Positions 6,643 to 13,999 of a DNA stretch of 19,501 nt are shown here, in pieces. The position numbers were made by a program, and so were the translations under genes. The notes below the pieces were generated by a model, which worked only from the letters and a program-made list of their open reading frames with translations, had not been told where the DNA came from and searched no databases. Location: assembly GCA_027066965.1 (NCBI GenBank), contig JAMOMT010000008.1:1-19501 (forward strand), given 5' to 3'. This DNA is from Archaeoglobaceae archaeon (lineage in GTDB: Archaea > Halobacteriota > Archaeoglobi > Archaeoglobales > Archaeoglobaceae). Position 1 is the stretch's first letter, and every line of letters starts with the position of its first letter.

Positions 6643-7185
6643 ATGAGGCTCGAAATCCTCATAAGCAGGGAGGAAATTGAGAAGAGGGTTAAAGAACTCG
6701 CAGAAGAGATAAGCAGGGACTTTGCGGGAGAAGATCCGTTAATGCTCGGTATACTCAATGGGGCATTCGTTTTCATGGCTGACCTAATAAGAGAGATGAG
6801 CGTACCTGTAGAAGTCGAGTTCATAAGGGTGAAGAGCTACTCGGGAACCGACAGTACCGGAAGGATAGACGTGATAATGGACGTTAGTGAAAACGTTTCC
6901 GGAAAGAACGTCGTAATAGTGGAGGACATAGTCGATACGGGTCTGACGATGGACTTTCTTGTCAGGAGGGTCGTTGAGAAAGGTGCAAAGAGCGTCAAAA
7001 TATGTGCTTTGCTTGACAAACCTTCGAGGAGAGTGGTTGACGTCAAACCAGATTACGTCGGGTTTACGATCCCCGATTACTTCGTCGTCGGATATGGGCT
7101 CGACTACAACGGAAGGTACAGAGAACTTCCGGCCATATACAGGGTTTGTAATTCAGAAAGTTCCGATTTTAAAGACTCTGATTGA
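6643..7185 (+). CDS. hpt: Hypoxanthine(-guanine) phosphoribosyltransferase
   Basis: Makes IMP (and probably GMP) from hypoxanthine or guanine plus PRPP. 180 residues with the start MRLEILISREEIEKRV, as in bacterial-type HPRTs. Visible: LGILNGAFVFMADL (about 35-48), SYSGTDSTG flexible loop (about 65-73), the PRPP motif VIVEDIVDTG (91-100), and the base-binding end YFVVGYGLDYNGRYRELP (about 146-162). The frame is open back to a TTG at 6574, with an ATG at 6577, but the extra 22-23 residues are unlike the family, so I use the ATG at 6643. It lies 72 bases after ade, same strand, probably co-transcribed. It converges with the PRC-barrel gene with an 18-base gap. Confidence 0.95.
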   Translation: MRLEILISREEIEKRVKELAEEISRDFAGEDPLMLGILNGAFVFMADLIREMSVPVEVEFIRVKSYSGTDSTGRIDVIMDVSENVSGKNVVIVEDIVDTGLTMDFLVRRVVEKGAKSVKICALLDKPSRRVVDVKPDYVGFTIPDYFVVGYGLDYNGRYRELPAIYRVCNSESSDFKDSD

Positions 7186-7203
7186 GATTAAATTTTCGAC
7201 ACG

Positions 7204-7479
7204 TCAGCTCTGCTCCTCGCCACCTTCAGTTTCCTCTTTCTTCTTTTTCTTGAATACGTCCTTGACTATTACAATATCGCCTACGGATTTGACTATTCTG
7301 TAGGGTATGAGCACACCTGAGGACCTCTTGTCTATTATCGCCCGGTTGTACTCGACTATGGCAATCTTTGTAATCATTCTACTATCCATGTCTATGACGA
7401 GGTCCTCCACCTTACCGACATACCTTCCTTCATCGGTGTAAACTTTCAAACCTATAATCGAAGAGATCTCGCCAATCAC
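7204..7479 (-). CDS. PRC-barrel domain protein
   Basis: Small beta-barrel protein, 91 residues from the start chosen. It begins (M)IGEISSIIGLKVYTDEG with RYVGKVEDLVIDMDSR after it, the classical PRC-barrel pattern, and ends in a charged tail (KKKKKEETEGGEEQS). Archaeal PRC-barrel proteins include partners of the SepF/FtsZ division machinery (CdpB) and RNA-linked proteins; nothing here selects between them. The GTG at 7479 is preceded by CAGGTGGTC, a good ribosome site. An ATG at 7521 gives 14 more residues, but it lies upstream of the transcription start predicted from the TATA-like element at 7531-7540, so I prefer the GTG. It converges with hpt. Confidence 0.85.
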   Translation of the reverse strand: MIGEISSIIGLKVYTDEGRYVGKVEDLVIDMDSRMITKIAIVEYNRAIIDKRSSGVLIPYRIVKSVGDIVIVKDVFKKKKKEETEGGEEQS

Positions 7480-7530
7480 CGCGACCACCTGACTAAAGTT
7501 TCTGTGTTTCACTTTTAACATTTTCCCAAC

Positions 7531-7540
7531 TTTTTAATAC
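7531..7540. promoter_or_regulatory. Shared TATA-like box, divergent promoters
   Basis: TTTTTAATAC on plus reads GTATTAAAAA on minus. On the plus strand it is about 25 bases before the ATG at 7561 (leaderless TraB gene). On the minus strand it would give a start near 7512, placing the SD site and GTG of the PRC-barrel gene in a leader of about 30 bases. Only one such box lies between the two genes. Confidence 0.45.
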
Positions 7541-7560
7541 CATCGCTCCAAGCTCACTCG

Positions 7561-8850
7561 ATGCTCGAAAAATTTGCCAGCGTACTACTTGCAGGCGAGC
7601 AGAATGGAAACAGAGACAGAGCTAGAGACGAAGAGGGAGTTAGAACGGAGATTGAAGACGGAGGGGACAGGAGAAGTCGCCTCTATATAGTTGGAACTGC
7701 TCACGTCTCACCCAAGAGCATAGAGGAAGTTGAGAGGACTATAGATGTGGTCAGACCCGAGGCTGTTGCTGTCGAGCTCGACTACAGGAGACTGATGGCA
7801 CTAAGAGGGGAGAGACAGGAAATACCAGTAGTCGACGTGATAAAGAGAGGAGAAGCACACGTTCTGCTTTTTCAGATACTGCTTAGCTACTTTCAGAGGA
7901 AGGTGGGCGAGGAGTACGGAGTTAAGCCGGGAGAAGAAATGCTCGCGGCTATAAGGAAGGCAGAGGAAATTGGAGCCGACATCCTGCTAATTGACAGGGA
8001 TATAACCGTGACCTTTAAGAGGTTCTGGAAAAACCTTTCACTGAAAGAAAAGCTGAAAATCGTTTACAGCCTTCTCAAGAGCCTTTTCGAGGAGGAAGAA
8101 ATCGACGTGGACGAGATGCTGAAAGAAGATGTTCTCGAGCTTCTCGTAAAGGAGTTTAGGGACATAGCCCCCTCCGCTGCGAAGGTTCTGATAGACGAGA
8201 GGGACGCGTACATGGCGGCCAACTTACTCGAAGCTTCTAAGAGATACTCGAGCGTAGTTGCTGTCGTTGGGGCTGGACATAGAAAGGGGATAGAAAAGTA
8301 CCTCAGCAACCCTTCCTCCATTCCACCGGTTGAGGAGCTGCTTGACGTGAGAGAGGGCAGAAACTACGGGAAGTTGGTTGGTTACGCCGTATTCGCGTTC
8401 ATAATCCTGACGTTTCTCGCAGTTGCTACCACTCTTAACAGTGCTCTTCTAATAAAGGCATTCGTTTACTGGTTTCTGATAAACGGAATTCTCTCGGCAA
8501 TAGGTGCGGCTTTGGCTGGAGGGCACCCTCTTTCAGTCCTCACAGCCTTTCTCGTAGCTTGGTTGACGTCGATAAATCCCACCATAGCCGCCGGATGGTT
8601 TTCGGGTCTGGTTGAAGCTTGGGTAAGAAAGCCGACCTCGAAGGACGTGGAAGAGCTAGCGAGTGTTACTTCCCTGAGGGACCTCTTCAGGAACAGGATA
8701 TTCAGGGTTCTGCTTGTCGCGGCCCTTACAAACGTTGGGAGCATGATAGGGACTATTCTTGGGATATGGTATGTTTACAAAATAACGGGTATCAAAATAG
8801 CTGACGTCCTGAAGAAAGCGGTTATGGGGGTTTTCAGGAGGATACTGTGA
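7561..8850 (+). CDS. TraB family membrane protein
   Basis: 429 residues. The N-terminal half is the TraB/Tiki-fold domain: IVGTAHVSPKS (43-53, His48), VAVELDYRR (Glu72), a DERDAYMA pair (about 212-219) and VVGAGHRKG (about 236-243), the conserved residues of this metalloprotease-like superfamily. The C-terminal half is hydrophobic with about four membrane spans near 272-292, 297-320, 322-345 and 382-405, as in archaeal TraB homologues. The bacterial name comes from the enterococcal pheromone-shutdown protein; the role in archaea is unknown. The first 40 residues are charged, lack family features and could be a non-conserved tail. The ATG sits about 25 bases from the TATA-like box, so the message is probably leaderless. 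Confidence 0.88.
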   Translation: MLEKFASVLLAGEQNGNRDRARDEEGVRTEIEDGGDRRSRLYIVGTAHVSPKSIEEVERTIDVVRPEAVAVELDYRRLMALRGERQEIPVVDVIKRGEAHVLLFQILLSYFQRKVGEEYGVKPGEEMLAAIRKAEEIGADILLIDRDITVTFKRFWKNLSLKEKLKIVYSLLKSLFEEEEIDVDEMLKEDVLELLVKEFRDIAPSAAKVLIDERDAYMAANLLEASKRYSSVVAVVGAGHRKGIEKYLSNPSSIPPVEELLDVREGRNYGKLVGYAVFAFIILTFLAVATTLNSALLIKAFVYWFLINGILSAIGAALAGGHPLSVLTAFLVAWLTSINPTIAAGWFSGLVEAWVRKPTSKDVEELASVTSLRDLFRNRIFRVLLVAALTNVGSMIGTILGIWYVYKITGIKIADVLKKAVMGVFRRIL

Positions 8851-8946
8851 TTTTTATTTCTCCGTTCTTAGCCTGTTGTTGGCTTTGTTGTGATTGTTTT
8901 TGTTCGTTTAAGTGTTGAAAGTAACATAAATAAAAAATCAACCAAG
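8851..8946. terminator. Convergent T-rich terminator region
   Basis: Gap between the converging TraB and FtsX-type genes. The plus strand has TTTTTATTT directly after the TraB stop and a later GTTTTTGTTCG; the minus strand has GATTTTTTATTTATG just past the permease stop. T-runs on both strands serve as archaeal terminators. There is no gene in this stretch. Confidence 0.55.
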
Positions 8947-11211
8947 TCACTCCACCTCTCTCGAAACCCTCGCTATGTCAAGGTTTTTTATGTAGGCTAC
9001 AGCTGGCCTCATCGCTAAAGCGAGAGTGAACACTATTGCTACAACAGTTACTGCGTAAGTCCACGGGTATATCACGAACACCATGTTGAAGACATCGCTG
9101 TTGTACAAAGCCTGAAAAGCTTTCACTGTCAAAATTGCCAGTGGAAATCCAGCAATCATCCCGGTAACGCATACGAACGCGAGCTCGACATAGATCATGT
9201 TTGTTATCTCTTTCACGCTGTAACCGAGCATTCTAAGCGTGGCAAACTCTCTTCTCCTCTCTACGACGCTTACGCTCGTCATGTTGAACAGTTCTGCGAA
9301 AGATAACGCCGAACCAAAGGCGAGCGAGAAGAAGAAGAAAGCGTACATCATACCCATCATTTCCTGAGTGTTCCTTTTCAGCTCCTTCATCGAAACTACT
9401 CTTCCGAATCTTTCGAGCTCGTTCTTGTTTCCTCCCTTCACTATTATCCAGTTTGGCTCAATTTCTAGCTTTTTGGCTTGAAAAAGACTCATGTAGCAAA
9501 CGGGAACAAGTGGCTGGGAAAACACATCCGCTACTTTGACCTCTGCACTTCCCACGGGTGTGTAGGCTCTGACAATCATTCCCTTGCAAACGCTGAGGTT
9601 TTCCGCGGCTTTCTCTGGTAGGTAGACCCCACTTGGGGGTGGAAACTTTCTTTCCCCACTGAGGGTGTAGATGTTGTAGAGGTTCTGAGAGGGGAGGGCT
9701 ATCAGCGTTAGAGTTCTGCTCCTTCCATCGTTTTCAATTCTTATCCAGCTCTGAACGATTGGATACGCATCTTTTACGTCTTTCAGGCTTTTGACGTTTC
9801 TCAAACAGCTTTCCGGACAACATACCATATAGTCGAACTTTTGAACTTTTCCGAACTGAACGTGAAACATCTCGTCTGTGGAATTGACGAAAGCGAGAGA
9901 GGTCGTTATCAACACAACTGCTGCAGCGACACCCATTACTGCATAGGCAGTTCTCTTGGGATTTCTGAAGAGATTCTTTACAGCTACGCTAACTATCGTT
10001 TTTCTAAACCTAATCCTTGACAGAAGTCTTCGAAGGGCTGGTTTTTCAACCTCTCCCCTCATCGCAACAGCCGGATCGACGCTCGCCGCATTTCTCGCCG
10101 TAAAAACCCCTGCAAAGACAGGAGCAAAGAATCCGGCCAGAAAACCGACAAGGGTTGTCGTGGGGTGAAAAGAAACGACACTGTAGGGTAGGTTCAGAAC
10201 GTCTATGTATGACTTTGTCATCTCAGCGGAAATAGCATAGCCGACAAGAACTCCGAGGGTGCTGCCCACTCCTCCCACTGCCGTGGAGTGAGCGAGGTAG
10301 TGAACGACTACGTCCCTCCTCGAATAGCCGAGAGCCCTTAGAACAGCTATTGCACCCCTCTGCTCCACAACCATTCTGGACATGAGGACGTAAACTATCG
10401 TGGCAGAGATCAGCAATAGCATGGAGGGAAACATTAGGGCCATGCTCTGGAAACCCCTGAGATCGCTCCTCAGTAGTTTAAAGGACGGTTGGTCGCTCTG
10501 CTTGTAAACGAACTTCACTCTATCCCCAAGTATCTGCCTTATTTCTCCTGCAACCCTGTCAGCATCATTTGAGTTGAACAGCTTTACGTGGATCTCACTT
10601 ACTTTTGTGAATCCGAGCTTTTTCATCGTGCTTTCCGGGACGAAGAGTATGCAGAAATCCTTTGCAGAGACGAAACTGCTAACCTCTCCCGTTATCAGAA
10701 CGTACTCTGGGTTATAGGCGGTTCCCGAGATTCTTAGTTTGACTGTTTTATTCCCAATTCTGACGTTGATAGTTGCTCCAACCGGAATGGAGTTGAGCTT
10801 GGCAAACTTGGCAAGGATTAGGGCACCACCCCTTCCGGGATAGCTACCCGAGCATATGTACATTCTGTCAACATTTCTCTGCTTATCTGGTATCGAAACG
10901 AGCTTTACTTCGACCCACCTACCGTTCACGAAAGCTCTCCCGTAAGTGACGCTTCTTGCAACAGCATCTATCACGCCGCTAAGCGCCTTTACCTTTTTGA
11001 CAACTAACGGGGATGAGGGGCTGAAGTAAGCCCCAACGTCCTCGAGCATCGTTTGGGAGTAAAACTTGCTGTAAGTCGACTCTATGTTCTGGTAAGAAGC
11101 GTAAAGGCCTATGAAAAGGGAAACTCCAAGGAAAACGAGAAAGGTAGCTGCGAGAAACTGCCACTTCTGGGTTTTGAGGTCTCTGAAAACCTTTACATTG
11201 AGTGTTCTCAC
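8947..11211 (-). CDS. FtsX/MacB-type ABC transporter permease, duplicated
   Basis: 754 residues with eight predicted spans: one at 18-38, three at about 255-277, 305-330 and 350-372, one at about 422-442, and three at about 618-642, 670-697 and 712-735. This is two copies of the MacB periplasmic-core plus FtsX arrangement. Each half has the signature after its second span: RGAIAVLRALGYSRRDVV (about 285-302) and RRREFATLRMLGYSVKEI (about 652-669). Large outside loops lie between spans. Such LolC/MacB-like proteins act with a separate ATPase in lipid, lipoprotein or peptide export or in envelope control. No ATPase of the matching (MJ0796-like) type is next to it. The loops hold six cysteines (about 120, 187, 464, 465, 469, 542). 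The ATG at 11211 is the first good start; the promoter is unclear. Confidence 0.92.
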   Translation of the reverse strand: MRTLNVKVFRDLKTQKWQFLAATFLVFLGVSLFIGLYASYQNIESTYSKFYSQTMLEDVGAYFSPSSPLVVKKVKALSGVIDAVARSVTYGRAFVNGRWVEVKLVSIPDKQRNVDRMYICSGSYPGRGGALILAKFAKLNSIPVGATINVRIGNKTVKLRISGTAYNPEYVLITGEVSSFVSAKDFCILFVPESTMKKLGFTKVSEIHVKLFNSNDADRVAGEIRQILGDRVKFVYKQSDQPSFKLLRSDLRGFQSMALMFPSMLLLISATIVYVLMSRMVVEQRGAIAVLRALGYSRRDVVVHYLAHSTAVGGVGSTLGVLVGYAISAEMTKSYIDVLNLPYSVVSFHPTTTLVGFLAGFFAPVFAGVFTARNAASVDPAVAMRGEVEKPALRRLLSRIRFRKTIVSVAVKNLFRNPKRTAYAVMGVAAAVVLITTSLAFVNSTDEMFHVQFGKVQKFDYMVCCPESCLRNVKSLKDVKDAYPIVQSWIRIENDGRSRTLTLIALPSQNLYNIYTLSGERKFPPPSGVYLPEKAAENLSVCKGMIVRAYTPVGSAEVKVADVFSQPLVPVCYMSLFQAKKLEIEPNWIIVKGGNKNELERFGRVVSMKELKRNTQEMMGMMYAFFFFSLAFGSALSFAELFNMTSVSVVERRREFATLRMLGYSVKEITNMIYVELAFVCVTGMIAGFPLAILTVKAFQALYNSDVFNMVFVIYPWTYAVTVVAIVFTLALAMRPAVAYIKNLDIARVSREVE

Positions 11212-11257
11212 GTTAGAGCTTTTGAGCTGGGAGTACTTAACGGCACCGGAAAGGCAA

Positions 11258-11268
11258 CTGTTATATCT
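11258..11268 (+). promoter_or_regulatory. TATA-like element of the ferredoxin gene
   Basis: CTGTTATATCT lies about 25 bases before the ATG at 11289, the distance expected for a leaderless message. AAGGCAA before it is a weak BRE. No ribosome site is seen before the ATG, which agrees with leaderless translation. Confidence 0.5.
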
Positions 11269-11288
11269 TCGAGCAGCAATCGCAGAGC

Positions 11289-11459
11289 ATGCCAGCAGTG
11301 GTTAACCCCGAGAAGTGTGACGGCTGTGGTACATGCGTTGACGAGTGCCCTGTTGGGGCGATAGAGCTCAACGATAAGGCACACGTAGATCCGGATCTTT
11401 GCACAGAGTGTGGGAGCTGCGTTGACGTCTGTCCTAATCAAGCGATAGTTCTTGAATAG
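11289..11459 (+). CDS. 2[4Fe-4S] ferredoxin, 56 residues
   Basis: Short plus-strand gene ATG to TAG. It carries two complete clostridial-type cluster motifs: CDGCGTCVDECP (Cys10, 13, 16, 20) and CTECGSCVDVCP (Cys38, 41, 44, 48). Each is Cys-x2-Cys-x2-Cys-x3-Cys-Pro, and the pseudo-twofold repeat is clear (VGAIEL…, NQAIVLE). Length is normal for a bacterial/archaeal-type low-potential ferredoxin, an electron carrier for oxidoreductases. The start MPAVVNPEKC is typical. It stands alone between the FtsX-type permease (divergent) and the GTPase cluster, so its partner enzyme is unknown. It probably has its own promoter. Confidence 0.95.
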   Translation: MPAVVNPEKCDGCGTCVDECPVGAIELNDKAHVDPDLCTECGSCVDVCPNQAIVLE

Positions 11460-11466
11460 CTGAGTA

Positions 11467-11486
11467 GCTGTTAACGGCTGTTAACC
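11467..11486 (+). repeat. 10-bp tandem repeat before the GTPase promoter
   Basis: GCTGTTAACG at 11467 is followed directly by GCTGTTAACC at 11477, 9/10 identical with one helical turn per unit. A further GTTAAC occurs near 11518. They lie 13 bases before the TATA-like CTTTAAAG at about 11500-11507. Could be an operator for a regulator binding one DNA face. Confidence 0.5.
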
Positions 11487-11499
11487 TTTTGGTAAACTT

Positions 11500-11507
11500 C
11501 TTTAAAG
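11500..11507 (+). promoter_or_regulatory. TATA-like element of the GTPase cluster
   Basis: CTTTAAAG lies 42-49 bases before the ATG at 11549, giving a start near 11530 and a short leader that includes the ribosome site GAGAGGTG (11536-11543). Confidence 0.45.
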
Positions 11508-11548
11508 TGATGTAGAAGTTAACACTGCTGACCTAGAGAGGTGTACGT

Positions 11549-12184
11549 ATGAGCGTGATAGTCAGGATTAAAAAGAAGTTCAGCTTCCTGTTCAGGTGGT
11601 TCTCAAAGAAGGACAGGATGAAAATAGGGATATACGGCCCTCCAAACGCTGGGAAGACCACACTCGCCAACAGGATTCTCAGGGACTGGACTGGAGATGT
11701 CATGGGCTCTGTAAGCGATGTACCTCACGAGACGAGGAGAGCGAGGCTGAGGGAGGGCGTGAAGATAGAGGTCGACGGAAAATCTGTTATACTCGACATA
11801 GTTGACACTCCCGGACTTGCGACGAAGATAGACTTTCACGACTTCCTGAAGTACGGAATGAGCGAGGAAGAGGCGAAGAGGAGGGCTAAAGAGGCGACGG
11901 AGGGTGTGATAGAGGCGATAAAGTGGCTGGACGACCTTGATGGCGTTCTGATGGTCATGGACGCAACTGAGGATCCCTACACTCAGGTCAACGTGACGAT
12001 AATAGGCAACATAGAGGCGAGGGGCTTACCCCTCCTCATAGTCGCGAACAAGATAGATCTGCCAAATGCGTCTCCTGCAAGGATAAAAGCAGCTTTTCCG
12101 CAGCATCCGGTCGTTCCAATATCTGCCCTTAAGGGGCTGAACATAGATACTCTCTACAGGGAGATTGCGGAGAGGTTTGGGTGA
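11549..12184 (+). CDS. Era-like GTP-binding protein (archaeal)
   Basis: 211-residue GTPase. G1 is GPPNAGKT at 30-37, a G2 candidate Thr lies in PHETRR near 62, G3 is DTPG at 86-89, G4 is NKID at 167-170 and G5 is SALKG near 192-196. The TrmE-Era-like order is clear, but the C-terminal KH domain of bacterial Era is missing, so RNA binding would need a partner. The first 23 residues are basic and hydrophobic (FSFLFRWFSKK), possibly for membrane contact. The ATG at 11549 follows GAGAGGTG. It is first of a three-gene run with a DUF2073-like and a zinc-ribbon gene, an association I recall as conserved in archaea. The joint function is unknown; ribosome- or membrane-linked roles are guesses. Confidence 0.9.
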   Translation: MSVIVRIKKKFSFLFRWFSKKDRMKIGIYGPPNAGKTTLANRILRDWTGDVMGSVSDVPHETRRARLREGVKIEVDGKSVILDIVDTPGLATKIDFHDFLKYGMSEEEAKRRAKEATEGVIEAIKWLDDLDGVLMVMDATEDPYTQVNVTIIGNIEARGLPLLIVANKIDLPNASPARIKAAFPQHPVVPISALKGLNIDTLYREIAERFG

Positions 12185-12194
12185 GGGGATCGTT

Positions 12195-12548
12195 ATGGAA
12201 GGTGTTCAGCTGAACCTGATATCCAAGGATAGGCTCGACAAGATGGGTTCGATGGAAAAGATAAGGATGATCCTCGATGAGGTGAAGAGAGGCAAGATAG
12301 TTGTTCTCGAATCGGGCTTAACGCCGGAAGAAGAGGCCAAGTTGATAGAACTAACGATGCTTGAGATCGACCACGAGAACTTCGTTGGAATAGAGGTTGA
12401 GTCCTATCCTCAGAAGTCGAAGGGCTTTTTTGGTAAACTCTTTGGCGGAAGTGGAGGTAGGTTGACAGTAATAGGTCCTGCGAACAGGCTGAAGACTCTT
12501 CAGAAGAGCGACGAGTTCATAGAGGCTCTCGTTAGCATAGATAGGTAA
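12195..12548 (+). CDS. DUF2073-like protein
   Basis: 117-residue soluble protein with no enzyme motif. Regions: MEKIRMILDEVKRGKIVVLE (about 20-39), GLTPEEEAKLIELTMLEID (about 41-59), a Gly/Lys/Phe loop KGFFGKLFGGSGG near 76-88, then a strand RLTVIGPA. This matches archaeal DUF2073 as I know it. The ATG at 12195 follows GTGAGGGGATC, which overlaps the end of the GTPase gene; the gap is 10 bases, so translation is probably coupled. A longer frame from a TTG at 12165 overlaps the GTPase and is unlikely. Always next to this GTPase in archaea I can recall, so it likely acts with it. Confidence 0.8.
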   Translation: MEGVQLNLISKDRLDKMGSMEKIRMILDEVKRGKIVVLESGLTPEEEAKLIELTMLEIDHENFVGIEVESYPQKSKGFFGKLFGGSGGRLTVIGPANRLKTLQKSDEFIEALVSIDR

Positions 12549-12606
12549 ACGATAGATATTTAAGGATTTAATGTTCGAAAAACCCAGAAGGGGGAGAGAT
12601 TGCAAG

Positions 12607-12981
12607 ATGCCCCATAGGTGTACAAAGTGCGGCAGAATTTACCCGGACGGAGATAGCAGAATCCTTAAGGGGTGTGAGTGTGGCAACAACAGGTTCGAGT
12701 ATGTTCCCAAGGAGAGGAAGAAGGTAAACGAGGAGAGAGAGGCTGGGGAGACAGAAAAGTCGGGAGAAAAAGCCGTGGATGTTGAGGGAGTTGAGAGTGT
12801 TAAGATTCTGAGCCCTGGGATGTACGAGATAAACCTCGAAAAAGTCTTCTCGAGAGACGAGATAGTCATAGCCCTTCAGGAAGAGGGTAGGTACGCGATT
12901 CACCTGCCTTCTCTCGTGGGTAGACTTGGTAAGTGTAATAGGGGTAAGAAAGGCAGAAGAGGGAAGAAAAGAGAGGAGTGA
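12607..12981 (+). CDS. Zinc-ribbon protein with charged linker (COG3364-like)
   Basis: 124 residues. An N-terminal zinc ribbon has CTKC at 5-8 and CEC at 23-25, followed by a Lys/Glu-rich linker, a conserved block near 65-105 (SVKILSPGMYEINLEKVF through ALQEEGRYAIHLP), and a very basic tail (RGKKGRRGKK). The start at 12607 (MPHRCTKCGRIYPDGD) is preceded by GGGGGAGAG at 12590-12598; an ATG at 12571 would add 12 non-conserved residues. A TATA-like ATATTTAA at about 12556-12563 suggests a second promoter in addition to read-through from the upstream pair. Probably nucleic-acid- or ribosome-binding, inferred from the ribbon and the basic tail. Confidence 0.82.
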   Translation: MPHRCTKCGRIYPDGDSRILKGCECGNNRFEYVPKERKKVNEEREAGETEKSGEKAVDVEGVESVKILSPGMYEINLEKVFSRDEIVIALQEEGRYAIHLPSLVGRLGKCNRGKKGRRGKKREE

Positions 12982-13050
12982 AGGAGAGCCTTAAAACGCT
13001 GCCGGGCTGAAAGTGGGGGATAAGGTAGTAGAGTATGGAAAGCAAAAACT

Positions 13051-13058
13051 CTTAATAC
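13051..13058 (+). promoter_or_regulatory. TATA-like element of truA
   Basis: CTTAATAC at 13051-13058 is 26 bases before the ATG at 13084, with an A-rich stretch (GCAAAAACT) before it. Spacing fits a leaderless truA message. The rest of 12982-13083 shows no gene. Confidence 0.5.
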
Positions 13059-13083
13059 CTCTCTTCTGAAACCCACGCCGGTC

Positions 13084-13890
13084 ATGAGAGTTGCTCTGAA
13101 ACTCGCTTACTTCGGCACCAACTTTTCGGGTTTTCAGTACCAGCCGGATAGAAGGACCGTGGAGGGAGAACTGTTCAAGGCCTTTGAAAAACTCGGGATA
13201 GATCCGAAAAAGGCGAATTACAAGTGTGCCGGAAGAACCGATGCAGGAGTTCACGCATTGAGCCAAGTCGTCGCGATAGATGTTGAAAAGGCGAAAAAAG
13301 TCCTTCCAAGAGTTCTGAACTCTTACCTCCCGGACGACATAATTGTGTGGGCTTGGGCGAAAGTAAGTGACGACTTCAATCCGCGGTACGCTATGAGCAG
13401 AAAGTACTTGTATGTGATGCACCTCGAGGGTGACTACGACGTTTCGGCAATGAGAAAAGCGGCCAAACTTCTTCTTGGCACTCATGACTTCTCAAACTTC
13501 ACAAAAAAGTTTGGCGAGGGGCAGAACTGCGTCAGGACGATTTACAGTATAGAGCTGAGGATGAACGGAGACTTTCTCATATTCGAGATAGAGGGCAACG
13601 CTTTCACTTGGAATATGGTAAGGTGCATAGTTTCGGCACTTCAGGCTGTGGGTAGCAGGCACAGGAGCGTGGAATGGTTTGAGAAAATGCTGCACCCCGA
13701 GAGGTATAGGGAGCGGGTGGAGCCAGCTCCACCTTACGGTTTAATTTTGAAGGACATCAGGTACAGCAATGTCGAGTTTGAAGTCGACGACTACGCGTGG
13801 GGAACACTGAAATCCAAAATAGAGAAAATAGTCGACTACTTTGGGACGATTTACAAGCTGTTCTCGCTCGTAAAGCCAGAAGGACCCTGA
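13084..13890 (+). CDS. truA: tRNA pseudouridine synthase A
   Basis: 268 residues. Converts uridines 38-40 of the tRNA anticodon arm to pseudouridine. The catalytic Asp is in AGRTDAGVHALSQ at 49-61 (Asp53). Other TruA blocks are LAYFGTNFSGFQYQPDRRTV (about 7-26), the LNSYLPDDI and RYAMSRKYLYVM regions, GTHDFSNFTKK near 149-159, and FTWNMVRCIVSALQAVG near 190. The end keeps PAPPYGLILKDI. The usual family length and all conserved blocks are present. ATG at 13084 with a TATA-like box at leaderless distance; no ribosome site. It is followed by a T-rich stretch. Confidence 0.97.
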   Translation: MRVALKLAYFGTNFSGFQYQPDRRTVEGELFKAFEKLGIDPKKANYKCAGRTDAGVHALSQVVAIDVEKAKKVLPRVLNSYLPDDIIVWAWAKVSDDFNPRYAMSRKYLYVMHLEGDYDVSAMRKAAKLLLGTHDFSNFTKKFGEGQNCVRTIYSIELRMNGDFLIFEIEGNAFTWNMVRCIVSALQAVGSRHRSVEWFEKMLHPERYRERVEPAPPYGLILKDIRYSNVEFEVDDYAWGTLKSKIEKIVDYFGTIYKLFSLVKPEGP

Positions 13891-13933
13891 TTCCACGTTT
13901 GGGGTTTCTGAGATTCGAAATTCTTTGATTTTT

Positions 13934-13952
13934 CTGAGCGTCTTACGTTCAG
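13934..13952. terminator. Weak hairpin between truA and the pilin-like gene
   Basis: CTGAGCG and CGTTCAG pair over seven bases, with one G-U, around the loop TCTTA. It is preceded by GATTTTT. It could help end truA transcription or act at the next promoter, which starts about 14 bases later. Low confidence. Confidence 0.3.
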
Positions 13953-13959
13953 CTCAAGA

Positions 13960-13976
13960 AGAAAATTATTAATATT
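13960..13976 (+). promoter_or_regulatory. Promoter of the pilin-like gene
   Basis: GAAAATTATTAATATTT contains a TATA-like core about 26-34 bases before the ATG at 14000. The sequence before the ATG (TGTAAATTATA) is AT-rich without a ribosome site, so a leaderless message is likely. Confidence 0.45.
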
Positions 13977-13999
13977 TCATTGTCATAATGTAAATTATA

